Positions 37,153-49,090 of a DNA stretch of 64,000 nt are shown here, one piece after another (position 1 is the stretch's first letter; the number at the start of each line of letters is the position of its first letter). Source of the DNA: Albula goreensis (taxonomy: Eukaryota > Chordata > Actinopteri > Albuliformes > Albulidae). The translations under genes were made by a program, and so were the position numbers. The notes below the pieces were generated by a model, which was not told where the DNA came from, made no database searches, and was given only the letters and a program-made list of their open reading frames with translations. The stretch is taken from positions 30,592,936-30,656,935 of the forward strand of contig CM040747.1 of NCBI GenBank assembly GCA_022829145.1, in the 5' to 3' direction.

Positions 37153-39716
37153 CATCCCTCTCTCCAGTCCCCCCATCCCTCCCCTGCCTCTGTGGTTTGA
37201 GTCACTTCTATCTCCCCGCTGGTTTTCCCACCCAGTTGTGTGCAGGATTTCAGGCACAGTCAAATTGCTGAGTAGCAGTGTGAGCTGGACCGCTGGGGCC
37301 CCGGGCTGGGACAGCAGTGCGGTCTGCCATTCCAGTCACACAGGGCGGGGCACTCCGCCTCACTCCTGTCCCCAGGCTGTACTGTCTACGGTGGCCCTGA
37401 AGGGAAGCTCATAAATGCAAACTCAAAACTCAAAAACAATTAGAAAAACTTAAAAATAATGCATATGTGTGTGTGTGTACACAGTGGGCTCAGAAATGAT
37501 TGGCTGTACAAGAAAAGATCTAACCAGTAGATAAATAAAGAACACCAGTCATGAGCTGCATTTTATAATGAGGAGAGTTCTGAAATTCTGAAAAAATACC
37601 TGATACTATTTATGTGTGTACAGACAAACACGTTCTTTTTGATGGAGTATATATATGATACAAAGAACTGCAGGATGTATGAACATCTCTGAGGAAAAAA
37701 AAAAGAGTTTGTAATCGTGTAATCGTAACCACTACTGTGTTTGGTGTATGTATGTAATCCGTAGGATACAATAAAATAAAGACATTGTACTTGCTGGGGC
37801 CACAATAACAAACGCATAGAGTTGTCAAGTGTTTGTCCACATAGTGTTACAAATGTGCCTCTGTACTTTGAGTAACCCACAAATTAAGTTAATTTGCTGC
37901 ATTGTGTCCGGCGTTGTGCAGCCGTCGTGGTTCTCATCGATGGTGGCAGACCTTCACTCAGGAGCTGGGAAATTCTGATGGTGGTGGCGGCATTGCCGTT
38001 GCATACCGCCAGTATGGGAGAGAGAGCGTGTTTACTGCTTTCAGGGGCCTGTCAATCAACTGCTAACAAACAACAACCTCATTCCATGCATTTTTGTAGC
38101 AGGGGAAAAAGCAGACCGAAGGTATTCTGTGTTCAGCTCAACACACTGAAGTAGGGCCTGTCAACCATGTGCTGATATTTGTGACCTTTTGTAATGTTGC
38201 TTTCCCCTTTGTAATTTTGTTTTGAAGTGCTATGTTTGTTTGCAGACATATCTGTACTGTACATGTAAATGTAAAAGAAAAATGTGCAAAACAAATATGT
38301 ATGACAATAAATGATTAACTGCAAGCGATGAACTTACAAATGTAAAAAAATATATACGAAAGTACTTTATGGCACATGAATGTGTAACTGAAAGATGGAT
38401 ATTTTGTGGGTGTTTTGTATTTGCACATTTTGAGAGAAAAATGAGGTCGGGCTTTGGTAATTATATGGTATGTTGAAGAACGCAGATGTAACTTTAGGCT
38501 GGATATTTTGTCATCGTCGTATTTTGAGCCAGGACTTGCTGATGTAAGTTTTAGCTGCTGTTTATCCCAGAAAAAGAAGCCCTAAGATTTTGTGGGTAAT
38601 TTGAGATCAGCAGCTAGGCAGAACTCTCTCAAAGTCACAGGTCTGTTCAGGTTGCTGTGTTGTGCAATTAACATCACTCTTCTCTAAGGCTGGGCAATAG
38701 ACTATATACTGCACAGGAAATGCCGTATAACCGAATTGGAACATACCGACCGTATATGTATATCACCACCCACGTTTATGAAAGTACAGTTTATTTATAA
38801 TTTTGTGAAATATACCAGGTATGTATAATTATAGAGAATTGTGTTTATTTTCTCCTAATTTTTCTGAAGTATCCGATTCAGTGTTCTGAAATGTTCCTGC
38901 CATTGCAATGAGTTTTTAAATTGAAAAAGAGTATGCCTATATTATAACCACCGAAATCATGTATTTTGGTCATGACTATGCCTTTTCAGAACACTTTTGA
39001 GTTTTGCTTATCCAAATGTAGAATTTGTATTGGCTGCCATTTTCAGCCAGTTTAATTTGTACAGGAGTCTCTGAATTGTCATGTCTGTAGCTCTGGCCTG
39101 AGGGGGTGGGGCAGTCACTCGCGCTGTCATTTAATCAGGGCGGCGGCTCATTAATATGAATGACCGAATGCGTTACCTCCACTGCAAACGGCTTGACAGA
39201 GAGGCACAGCCTCTGAAAATATTTTACATTCTCATTTAAACATTTATTCTGTCAGATGTGCAGGAAATATTGAGCATCGACACTGAAATGACAATACAGG
39301 GACTTTAAATCATCCACCAGAAATCTGCTGAGATCTTGTGTGCGCAGACAGTGGTTATGAACCTGTCTTTGATTGTTGACTCAGTGAACTTTAACACCCT
39401 TAAGTTGGAGGACAGATGGTGTATGGTGCTTCTGGGTGAGGTATTGTGGACAGTTTATGAGCTCTAATAATTTGCTGATATATGTTTGGCTCAATTTTAT
39501 ATGGAAGAAGAAACCTGAAAGAGGTTTCTTCCCGTTGACCGCTTTTGCTGGGAGCTCATGGCAGCCCTCGCCTGCACAAAGTAACATTTAAGAAACCCTC
39601 ACTCCTAGTGATGGGGGTGAAGTTTCGTTTAAGATTGAAAATTGGAGGAGCGACCATATATAGTATCAATGATTTGGACCAATGACTGCGTTATCTGTGG
39701 GGAGAAAAGCACTTTT

Positions 39717-39749
39717 GATTGGTTCAGACAAGTCAATGATTGGCAGCTG
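39717..39749 (-). repeat. Dispersed repeat, partner at 4.4 kb
   Basis: This is the inverted partner of 4406-4438 (tgattggttcagacaagtca then atgattggcagct). Confidence 0.5.
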
Positions 39750-40986
39750 GGTTTAGCTCCATCCTGAAGGGGGTTCCTGCAAACTCATTTCAACCATCAC
39801 CAGTTTTTGGTGTGTTTCAGCCTGTGGGCTAAGTGCTTCATTTAACTCATTGATTAGCTGGAGTCCATGCACTTTGTTTCCAAGGCCTAAATTGGCCAAT
39901 GACATTTATTTATTTGGTTATTACTCCTCCCCTTTCTTTTCCCCTTTTCACTGAGTTAAGGTGCCTCAGTGTCGTTTGCATTCACTCAATGACCCCAGGT
40001 GTTTGGTCTTATATGTCGTCATTGGGACCTTATACAGAATGAACAGGGTAGTTGTATCCCAATGACATCATCGTTTCAAATGGACTTCTCCAGGCACAAT
40101 TTGAAGCATTGGTCTCAGACTGACTCTATTCCAGGTCTCGCCAATTGTTCTGAAGAGCATACCAAATCATGATTTTTTTTGGAACGGAGCTTCCCCCTTG
40201 AAATGGCAAGCCGTGCTTCATCAGAGGTCTGCTGTCAGTTTAACCTCAGTTACAAAGAGTGGCCTAACTCAGGCAATTTGATTTCCAAGGCCATTTTCTT
40301 CTCTTGTGTAAGCAAGTTTTTGAATGTTTCTGATAATAATCCTGTGAAGCCATGGCAACAGAGGTGCTGTGATGTCATGCCGATTGAAGATTAAAATCTG
40401 TTGTACTTTTCCCAGCGTGACCCACGCATGGACTCGGTATCCGACGGACCTATCCATTCTGTGATTTTATGGGTATGTTTTTATCGACATGTATTATATG
40501 AGTATTGTGCTGGAGTCAGCTCAAAGGGTGAGAGTGCGCCGTGTGTAGCTCGGTCGCGCCTCCGTTAATGACCCCAATCTGAGTCGCAGCCACACCAGAC
40601 AAAGGCCATGACTCAGTTGGACCGTTTGATGCGTTAATGTTCTGCAGAGTTAATGACTCATTTAGAGTCCTGTGTGTGTGCGTGTGTGTTTTCACTCTCT
40701 GGGAAACCAGTATAGAAAAATATTATTTTGGACAGTTTTCCCATTGTGACTTATAGGCTGATCATGCAGATTTGCATAACCACACCCCCTCTGTCTCCAC
40801 CCCTGTGCTGCATCATTCAGTCACCCTGAGGAGGAGGAGCTGGGTCCTTCACTGTCTTAATATAGAGGCCTATGCTAATATTGAGTGCTTGCCATGACAA
40901 CACTCACACCTGTGTTTGTGAGTATGTGAGTGTGTTGAGAGTTTGTGTGTGAATGTGCGTAGGCACCTGCATGCAGGGGTGTGTAT

Positions 40987-41168
40987 ACAGCTGCAAGAAA
41001 AGCTTTGTGAACCCCTTTGAATTACCAGGATTTCTGCATTGATTATGGAATGTTTTCAATAAAGACATGAAAAGCTCAGCTGCTTGTGTGCTATTAGTTC
41101 AGTTAGATTGTGTTTCTCTATAATTATGACTTTGATGAGGGTCAGATTAATCAATGCAGAAATCCTGT
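40987..41168. mobile_element. Fold-back transposon remnant, 19-bp perfect arms
   Basis: aggatttctgcattgatta at 41027-41045 is the exact reverse complement of 41148-41166. The outer left text (gcaagaaaagctttgtgaac) and the interior, which on the minus strand reads acacaatctaactgaactaa with tttcatgtctttattgaa, match from memory a DNA element widespread in fish. The copy seems to be a deletion derivative lacking the outer right end. Confidence 0.6.
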
Positions 41169-41175
41169 GTGTGCA

Positions 41176-41216
<41 letters not shown>
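41166..41216 (+). repeat. GT microsatellite
   Basis: A GT run with a few CA interruptions abuts the right arm of the fold-back element ending at 41168, a common arrangement for transposon-seeded microsatellites. Confidence 0.95.
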
Positions 41217-42715
41217 ACGGACACATGCATATGTGTGTGGTGGGGTGGGGGGTACCGCATTAGTGTGGCCTCTGGTTGACCCCACACAGTTCTGCTTTGG
41301 TGGGGAATTCTGTGCATTTGCACCACAGGCCTGGAACAACAGCAAGAGCCTCTAATCTCCCACACATTCCTACACACCTTCTCCCCCCTGTCCGTCCCAC
41401 CACCTTCTCCCATCTAAAAGAGCAGGAGTCTACAACTTTACTGCTCTTACCTTGCTACCTTGACCCTTGAACTTTTGTCCAGCATACCATTACAGCTGTG
41501 CTTTCATCGTTGGCGTTTTTTTCCCCCAGAATCCACCCTGCCTTTCTTCGCAAAGTGCGCACCATGCTGTAGTGTATTTTCACTCGCTCCATTGTCTGTT
41601 GGCTCGGGCCTGTGGAGCGGGTGGAACAGTGTGAGGATTTAAGTTCTGTGGCTGTGAGGTTATCTCCTGGAATAGGTTTACACCAAGCATTTTACTTACT
41701 GTAATGCTGTGCTTACCATAGTAGTCATAGTTGGGTTGGTAACTGAAGGTAACTTATATTTTTGGCTGTAATTCCTGTTACAGTGACAGTGTGTGTGTGT
41801 ATGTATGTGTGTGTGTGTGTGTGTGCCTGTGTCATATTTGTTGTCCCAGCCGTGATTGATTGTCCCCTCATCTCCATGGCTTCAGTGGTACTCGTACAGA
41901 CGGGGGAAAAAAGCGAACAGATGTGCCATAAATCGCACAGCGCACAGCTCAGTCAGGAGAGTTACACATTTTTTCCACACATCACCAAAAAGAAATGATG
42001 TTACCTGTCGTATTTCTTTTCAAGAGAACATAAACCATGTGTTGTCAAGGTAACCCGTAGGGCTATTTTTGGGGCTTCGGCGTGAAACGTTCCATTAGCG
42101 CAGTTTCCCCTCACAGGGCGCTGCCCTCGCAGCTTCAGCCTCGGGCCCAGCCCAAGATTGGGCGAACAGCTGAGAACGAGTGCATTCACTTTGTTTTGAC
42201 TGGACTGTTTTTTCTTTTCTTTTTTTTTTCTGAGGGGGGCACGCGAAGTGTAGGCCGTCTGCGGAGGAAACCCCGCTGAATCAGTGCTGTCTGTGAAAGA
42301 CTTGTGCGCACGGCCTTCACAGGAGACCAGCCGGCTCCAGTTCCACAAAAGTGCAGTTTAGGGAATTTTTCTGATGTGGAATTCCAGAGAGAAGAGGGAG
42401 TCTGGTTTTATTTAACAGGCGGGGGGTGGGGGGGCGATACAGTTTATTTTAATTGGGAAAAGACAAGGGACGAGTCATCAAAACAAATTCTGTTTCGCAG
42501 TCTGAATGATTGATGATGTGGATTCCTTTTTCTCATGATTAAATCTTTTAAATAATAACAGTGGTATTGAATGCAAGGTTGTGACTTGTTGAATGTATCA
42601 GGGGTTTTTATTTCCACCAATCACTGGCTGCATGTGACACAAGAGTTGCAGAGAGCACTCACCAAGTCAAACTCCCCTACCCAATTACTGCCTCTCCTCT
42701 GTCCTCTTTTGGCAC
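41217..42715. other. Noncoding stretch before the visible exons
   Basis: Contains an interrupted GT repeat, a T run at 42217-42229 and a G-rich stretch at 42419-42436. No exon recognised. Confidence 0.5.
41789..41827 (+). repeat. GT microsatellite, interrupted
   Basis: GT runs separated by atgtatgtgtg and ended by gcctgtgtc. Confidence 0.9.
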
Positions 42716-42990
42716 ACTGGTTGGTCCTTAGTATGACTCTGCTAGGCTTAGGGACTGACTGGTTGGTATCGGCACACTGTTTGGTAAAATTTCCCTCTCA
42801 CCATGGAGTTGTATGTCTTTGGACAGTTCAGATGTCCTCTGGTTGGTAAACACACAAACTCTGGTTTGTGTTGGAACACTAGTTGGTATAGGGATAGACT
42901 CTTTCATGTTTAGGGACTGACTGGTTGGTATTCGGTAAGACTGTTGTTGGATTGGGATCAGGCTGGCTGGTTTTGGTTGGTATCAGAACA
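42716..42990 (+). repeat. Degenerate array of actggttggta motifs
   Basis: The motif actggttggta or close variants occurs at 42716, 42758, 42776, 42838, 42888 and 42920, and again near 42970, with irregular spacing of 18-62 bp. A 22-bp segment containing agggactgactggttggta is identical at 42748-42769 and 42910-42931. The array ends about 150 bp before an MRCK-alpha exon. Confidence 0.65.
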
Positions 42991-43115
42991 GTCTCTGCTT
43001 GACGGACAGAAACTCTGGATGGTGTTTATGTGTGTCTCCATTAGAGTGTTTAGTAGGATAAATGTTTAAATTGGCAGCTTCTTGCTTCTTGAGTTGTAAT
43101 CCTTGTATTCATATC

Positions 43116-43145
43116 CCCTCTCTCTCTCTCTCACTCTCTTTGTAG
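43116..43145 (+). promoter_or_regulatory. 3' splice site with CT-microsatellite polypyrimidine tract
   Basis: The acceptor of the first visible exon is preceded directly by a nearly pure CT dinucleotide tract ending in tttgtag. The tract serves as the polypyrimidine tract bound by U2AF in the standard splicing mechanism. Being a microsatellite, its length is likely to vary between individuals; that is inference. Confidence 0.7.
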
Positions 43146-43237
43146 CCAAACCTTTCGCCATGAAAGTGAAGCAGATGAGGCTACACAAGGAGGACTTTGA
43201 GATCTTGAAGGTGATTGGTCGGGGAGCATTCGGAGAG
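43146..43237 (+). CDS. cdc42bpa: MRCK-alpha coding exon: pre-kinase region and glycine-rich loop
   Basis: The exon is 92 bp. It starts with two bases of a split alanine codon, then encodes 30 residues from [10 protein letters not shown] to RGAFGE, matching about residues 61-90 of human MRCK-alpha. It covers the end of the N-terminal capped-helix extension and the first part of the kinase domain, including most of the ATP-binding glycine loop IGRGAFGE; the closing V is the first codon of the next exon. The acceptor is tgtag after a CT-repeat polypyrimidine tract, and the donor is gtaagg. The entry phase means the upstream exon must end one base into a codon. Differences from human alpha are conservative (TS to AM after KPF, R to K in RLHKED). 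Reading through the donor gives unrelated sequence and a stop, which supports the boundary. Confidence 0.93.
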
Positions 43238-43976
43238 GTAAGGGACCCCAGCCGAACCACCCATGACCAGGGCGGTTTGTCATGTCGGTACTACTGACTG
43301 TTTTTGTTGCAGCCTGACTCACGCAGACGTCATTATTCGGACAGAACACTCCAAAGGAAAGAAGCATTTAGTAAGGTAGCCATTTTTATCTCAAAGAGCA
43401 GGTCCTTCGAGGTCCTGCGAGCGCATGTATGTGAAGACCTATGGTGAAGACTTTTAGGAAAGGCCACATATGTTGTAGTAGGGCACCAAGGGCAACCATA
43501 CAAAGTCTTATGATATTTGGCTCCACACGGAAATTGTTACTGTGATCACCTCTGATTCCTTGGCTATGTGTAAGATCACACACAGATCGTCAGCACAAGC
43601 CATGCGCACCAGCCATGCCCATGTCAGTTACACCTTGGAGAGACGTAGCGTCTGCAGGTTCAAGCCTGGTAAGCAAAGCTTGCAGACTCTTTAGCCAATC
43701 AGTAACTTGAATGAATCACTGAAAATACGGAGACACCACAGAAACGGGCAGTGCAGCCCCCGCCCCCCACCCCCCCACTAACAGGCCGGGACTGGAGACT
43801 GACGCCCATGACTTGAGGTGGCTGTCAGGGGTACTTGCGGTCACTCTGTCTGCCTGTGTGATGGAGGCTGGCGTGGGCCGGCCAGGTGGGGTCCTCACAT
43901 GCTCCAGACCAACAGGGGCGTTCGAACACATCGTAATCCCCAGCATTAGCTAACCTGGCAGCTGGTCTCTGTCTAG

Positions 43977-44002
<26 letters not shown>
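43977..44002 (+). repeat. (TC)13 microsatellite
   Basis: Pure TC run within the intron after the glycine-loop exon. Confidence 0.95.
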
Positions 44003-44007
<5 letters not shown>

Positions 44008-44145
44008 ACTTAACTTAATTATAAGATGCTTTATTTGGCAGAAAGTGAATGTACACATTTTGCCAAAGAATTCATCAGTACATTCAATCATTAAGACTGA
44101 CGAATAATCAGGAAACGCTAAAGCTAAAATAATGGTGGTGACAGC

Positions 44146-44147
<2 letters not shown>

Positions 44148-44179
<32 letters not shown>

Positions 44180-44340
44180 ATCTTTCTGTTCTCTTTGCCA
44201 CCTCACTATCTCTCTCCTCTCTCCTATGTGTGTGCGTGGATGTGCATGTCTCTAAGTGTGTGCGTCTTGTGTGTGTGTGTGTGTGCGCGTCTTGTGTGTG
44301 TGTGTGTGTGTGCGCCCGTGTGTGTGTGCGTGAGAAAGAT
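44148..44340 (+). repeat. CT then GT compound microsatellite
   Basis: A pure CT run at 44148-44176 is followed by CT-rich sequence and then by GT runs (44268-44338) interrupted by gcgcgtctt and gcgcccg. Confidence 0.95.
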
Positions 44341-45257
44341 AATGTTTTAATTTCTCTCTTTTTCAGTCTCTCAGAATGAACTTTTGTTTGATCCTCAGTT
44401 CCTCTCCCCCCTCTCCTTCTGTCCATCTGAGTCTGCTCTTTTACTGACTGCGTTCCAGAGCCTGCTCAAGCACTGTATTTGTTTGTGGAGCAGTTTCAGA
44501 TTCAGCCTTATGGTTCTTGCCAGTGATTTGATTTGAGTGAAGTAATTTAGATGAACTGCTGAAAAAGAAAAATATCACAGGCAAATGACTGTTGACTCAC
44601 CCGTTCCCTTGGCGTCTTCTCATTCGGTAGCCAATTTCAGTTCACCGTGCGATTTCGCTTCAGACCGTTGGCTAACGTTAGCGAATGAGGGTGGCTGAAT
44701 GCATGTCCAGTCCTCCCCCCATAAAATGACTGTTTTTGGCTTTCGCCCCATCAGAAGAGTCAGAAACATCTGATACAGCCGTCTTACTTCAAGAGCAGCA
44801 ACTGCAAGCATTTACAGACTCAACGAGATGGTAGTTTATGTTTAGGGGAAGACAGCATCTGTTTCTGGATTTCATTCTCAACCTTCGCTCTTAGTCACGT
44901 AATTAGACCAGTCGTTTACATCATCTGATCTTTCAGCCAAACTTCCTGAGAGGCTGTCGAATGATGGTGAAGTCAGTTCCTGTGTCCCACATTTGAAACT
45001 GCTGACTTCGGTGTAATCTATGATTGAAACGGCATTGCTGTGTTCATCTTTTTAGCTAATCGTGCTAATTGTTGGATTTTTGGCAAAAACAAAAACCTGC
45101 ACTCATGATGGCTCTCCAGAACAGTAGCCCACCTTTGGTTTACTGTGGGGATGCCGTTCGAATTTTCTCTTTGGCAGACTTCCAGGTCTCCGTTTATACA
45201 AAGTTTATATAAAGCTGTCAGATGTGATCGGTTCAGAACATCACCAATTAACTAACT

Positions 45258-45633
45258 TTAAAATGTAACCAAGTCAGCAGCACAGTACATATGAAAAATG
45301 ATATGCTAAAACAATGGGGAATAATCTAAAAACTGTGAGACACAACTTCATTTGTAGGAAATACCAAGCTTTCTGACCGAAACCAACCAATGAAAAACTC
45401 CCACAACAACCAATTAATAACAGGCATTTATAATAACATTTTCAATAGGTCTTGGATATTCTGTCTGCCTTTTCAACTTTCACCAACATAATGTTGGGCA
45501 CAGAAAGTGTAACGAACATAGATCAATAGCACAGTACATATGAACAATAATATATGCTAAAAATGATAGGGAATATTCACAAATTCATAAATTAATCATT
45601 TTAAACCCTTCATTTGTGGAAAATGACAAGCTT
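45258..45633 (+). repeat. Local direct duplication, ~250 bp apart
   Basis: Two segments of about 110-130 bp are alignable. cacagtacatatga is at 45281 and again at 45530; atgctaaaa with ggggaata/agggaata follows both; cttcatttgtagg/cttcatttgtgga is at 45346 and 45608. The offset grows from 249 to 262 bp, so indels have accumulated. Both copies have diverged well beyond a recent duplication. Confidence 0.75.
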
Positions 45634-46624
45634 CATCACTAAATGACTTTAGCTTGATTGTGACAGATGTGTTTGTAGATGCGATCTGGCCTTCATCCTG
45701 TTTTCTGTAATCACAGGCCAAAGCTCTCTCTTCTTGCGAGAAAATGCATTCCACGTGCCACGAACTTGTTGCACAACAGATTGGATACCTAGGCTGTCGT
45801 GAGTCCTTCGATGGCACTGAACTGAGATCAGTTACCTTTGTTTTGAGATGGAAATGACATATGCAGGAAAATAGGCCTGGTTGGTTCAGTGAAAGACATG
45901 GCTTACGTTACACCTCATGTGCTCTTTTCTTGTGTAAACATAGGGTTTTTCATAGTGCTTGGAAATCAGAAATTTCCTTAATTCTCAAATGTACAAGTAA
46001 AAAGTCGGCAAAAATGACAGGATTGACTATGTAGAATGTGAGCATTTCATTTTGAATGGATGTTTACTCTGGCATTCTGTCCTTCTAAACTGTGGGCAAT
46101 GTTTCAGAAGTAATGTACTGCAACGCGGAACATGATACTTTTACTCTTGAGCAGGCTTATTTCCTTCAAAAATAAGGCTGTCTTACAGAATGCAGAAATA
46201 CAACATTTTTTCCCAATGTGATTTACGATTTGAAACACAAGTTTTCATATGACAGTTCACTGTGCGATAATGTTTTGCGTGACAGCCCAAATTATTCATC
46301 TTTTTGAAAACATTCCTTTAAAAAATATAATTTGATAAAAAGTCATGATATTTGGCAAAACAGTTGTTAAACATTCTGTTCTTGTCTGTACCAAGCATTA
46401 GTGTTGTCACCACAGAAGTGCCAGAGATATTGTAATTCATGTTTTTCTATCTGTGTTTGCACACTTGAGCTAGAAATATTAATCTTTTTTGGCAAGTAAG
46501 CCAGCAAAGCAGTTGAAAATTGTATCTGTTGTAATTTAATGACATTTAGAAAAATCCCTGATCGCCTATTTTGGATGCTGTTCCTTCAGAATTCAATGTA
46601 TTTTAAAGATTAATTTTTCTACAT

Positions 46625-46652
46625 TATTATTATTATTAATAATAATAATAAT
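46625..46652 (+). repeat. ATT/AAT trinucleotide palindrome
   Basis: attattattatt followed by aataataataataat; self-complementary AT-rich microsatellite. Confidence 0.9.
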
Positions 46653-47289
46653 CATTAACATGGCCTGATATACCCGCTTCTAATTTTTCATCATTTAAAA
46701 ATGTTCCAAAATATAAGGTTACATACTATTGGCCAACAGCAAAGGGACTACCAGCGTCCTCATCCGCGCCGGCCAAAATGGAGGAAATCTGAACTTTTTA
46801 ATGTGTGATCATCCATTGAGGTACAAAGGCTCACATTTATGGCCTCCCTCTGTAAAAACAGTGAGATTTGTGCTCCTTTATTTTTTTTACACATACTTAA
46901 CCTCCAACATCATTCTTCCCTCCGACATTTTAACCAAACATGATGAATTGGCTAAATATTAAAGACTTAAAGTTTTAGGAAAAGTCTTTTGAAGAAATGA
47001 ATGCATAAGATCATGGTCGAATTTTAAAAGGTATTGAATTTAAAAGGAGCCGTCTCCGAAAGAAATTACTTGGGCGTCTGCTTTGCTGCTTTTTCTCAAA
47101 TCTGTTTACATAGTTAGGATCAGAAGACCCTACGCTACGCTTACACATCCGTTGTGCTACCCCCCAGGGGCACTCCAAGGTGACACCAATAATCTTTCAG
47201 TTGATCCATTTTGAAATAATATTGCTATGGCTATTTCAATCCCAGCAGGGGGTAGACAAAATAATGGCAATCCTGAAGGAAAAAAAACT

Positions 47290-47724
47290 CATATTTTGAA
47301 CTAAATTGCAGTTACAGATGAGCCCATGTGTTTCAGAAGGTCGACTTTCGTGACCAGTATGGTAGCCTGTGTTTCTGCAATTTGAATTTTGAAGCTTCCT
47401 GCCAGGGATTAATGTACACTTAACATGATGGCGATTCTGCAGATTATTAAGATACAAGAAACAATGACAGGCAAGGAATATAAATCCGTTTTGAGGAGAC
47501 CAGGTGCAGCCTATGTTGCAAATTGTTTTCTGAAGATGTTCCCGTGGTCCAGGAAGATAAATGCCCTCATATGCACTGCTAAATGGATTCAGGAGTGATG
47601 TAATGGGCATTAGGGTGAAGTGAAAGCACTTTGCATGCCTCGCCAGTCACCACATGTAAACATTGTCGAACCTTTATGGGAAAACTGGAGAGCTGCATGT
47701 AAAATTGCATTCGATATGTTTTAA
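47290..47724 (+). pseudogene. Decayed Tc1/mariner-type transposase fragment
   Basis: One reading frame from 47311 to 47724 (138 codons) keeps transposase-like blocks despite four in-frame stops before the final TAA. The blocks are VTDEP (first catalytic Asp region), TGKEYKSVLRR, a degenerate FLKMF stretch where QDNxPKH is expected, TAKWIQE, and MPRQSPHVNIVEPLWENW, which corresponds to the conserved SPDLNPIEnLW with its catalytic Glu. No frameshift is needed. The N-terminal DNA-binding half and inverted repeats are not recognised. It is inactive and lies in the kinase intron. Confidence 0.75.
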
Positions 47725-48340
47725 ATAAAATATCCAAGAGTATCTGGGTTTTCGTGTTTTTGTTCCGGGCGAGCAGAGCTGCTAACGCTTTTTATTCCTC
47801 TTTCGTGCGCCCGCTTCAGTTGTAAATCAGCCCCTGAATATAGCAGCTGATATTCATCAACGGTTAGTGCCTGCTCATGATGGGTCATGTGGCCCCTGGG
47901 AAAGCTCTCTGTTGGCCCTTTATTTTCTTGGGGGTTGTGTTTGTGCGAAAACAAGACCGGGGCTGTGTGCAAGCCGGTGGAAGGCACCTGCTTTTCATCT
48001 CAGGGCCCAAAGGTGTCATAACCAGCTCGGAAAAAAATCAATGAAGTCTAATGCGTGGAAGTGAGTGCAAAGCAAGTCTCTTAGTCAGGGCTGTTCATCA
48101 TGGAGGCTGCTTAGTGCCGCATCCAGCCGTGGCCATTGGTTGTGATTGGAGAGAGGCTTTATGACACAAAAAAGTGGGCGAGGCTAACTGTATCCAGTAA
48201 TTTACTTACCAACCATTGGTTGCTGTGGAGAGCAAAAAGCTTTGTTTGGTTCAAACAGGTAGGAGCTTAACAAGCTAACTGTAGCTCCAGCTAAGACTCT
48301 TAATTTAGGGTGGACAGGGAGGGCAGTATCTCTTACTGTA

Positions 48341-48371
48341 TTTCATGCCAACTTCTGCTCTTAATTAAGTG
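48341..48371 (-). repeat. Dispersed repeat, partner at 15.14 kb
   Basis: This is the inverted partner of the 15131-15160 segment, containing atgccaacttctgctctt on the plus strand. It lies just after a stretch with repeated agct motifs (aagctaactgtagctccagc). Confidence 0.5.
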
Positions 48372-48541
48372 AGATCTCTATCTCAGTGGGATTTACCTGC
48401 ATAAATAAAGGTTAACAATTTAATTACGCCAGTCCTTTATGTGGTTTGGCATTTATGAAACATTGATAAGCTCATGGATAACAGCAAAAGAAAGTCCTTG
48501 TGTCCCTGCATACTGGTCTGATACATGAGTTAGCTGGCTTT

Positions 48542-48542
<1 letters not shown>

Positions 48543-48623
<81 letters not shown>
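48543..48623 (+). repeat. (GT)40 microsatellite
   Basis: An uninterrupted GT run of 81 bp, followed by aaggtgtgtg. Pure and long, hence probably polymorphic. Confidence 0.97.
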
Positions 48624-48625
<2 letters not shown>

Positions 48626-48969
48626 GGTGTGTGTTTCTATTCATGACAATAGGCTAAAAGGGGGCGTGGCAGTGGGAGTGGCCAGGTCACAGCTATTGCG
48701 AATTCATGCTTGTTTAAAGTCTTTCAGCCCTTCATCACATTGTCTTTAAATGAGCACAAATTCAATCATAGAAATTTATGAAACAATCTTTAATATAACC
48801 TTCTTTCACATTTAGCCAGCGACAAAACAGATAAACATCGGCCACTGCCATCGGTGAATGTCACCTTATTTGCCCATGGCTGATGGCAGTCAACAAGGCC
48901 GATATATCGGCGCGTCCCTAGTCGCTAGCCTATCCTCTCTCACAGTTCAAATCTCCTATCCTTCGCTTT

Positions 48970-49090
48970 GTTTTAGAGACGGGTTCTCAGCCTCGGCCCT
49001 GGGGGACCCATGTGTTTTCTGGTTTTCATTCCAACCACAATTGCAATCCCTGTTAATTGTTCTTAATTAGACACTGTTAATGTCTTGAGG
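48970..49090. mobile_element. Possible fold-back element fragment
   Basis: cggccctgggggacccatgt, ctggttttcattccaacc and gttaattgttcttaattaga resemble the left half of the interspersed fold-back family. No right end is seen. Confidence 0.35.

Larger units (their letters stand above)
29701..40986. other. Noncoding stretch, 11 kb
   Basis: Unique sequence with small T runs, a CT microsatellite at 37.13 kb and a possible transposon end (ggctgggcaatagactat) near 38692. 35570-35640 is CpG-rich but only 70 bp long. No MRCK first exon or other exon was recognised. Confidence 0.5.

Noticed and set aside
39381..39590. Possible LINE reverse-transcriptase tail (NFIWKKKPERG-like)
   Set aside because: The resemblance covers about ten residues and the flanks do not continue the match.
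48830..48925. Transposon end near atatcggcgcgtccctag
   Set aside because: It looks like one terminus of a known type of fish DNA element, but no second end or target duplication was seen, so it is not listed as a feature.
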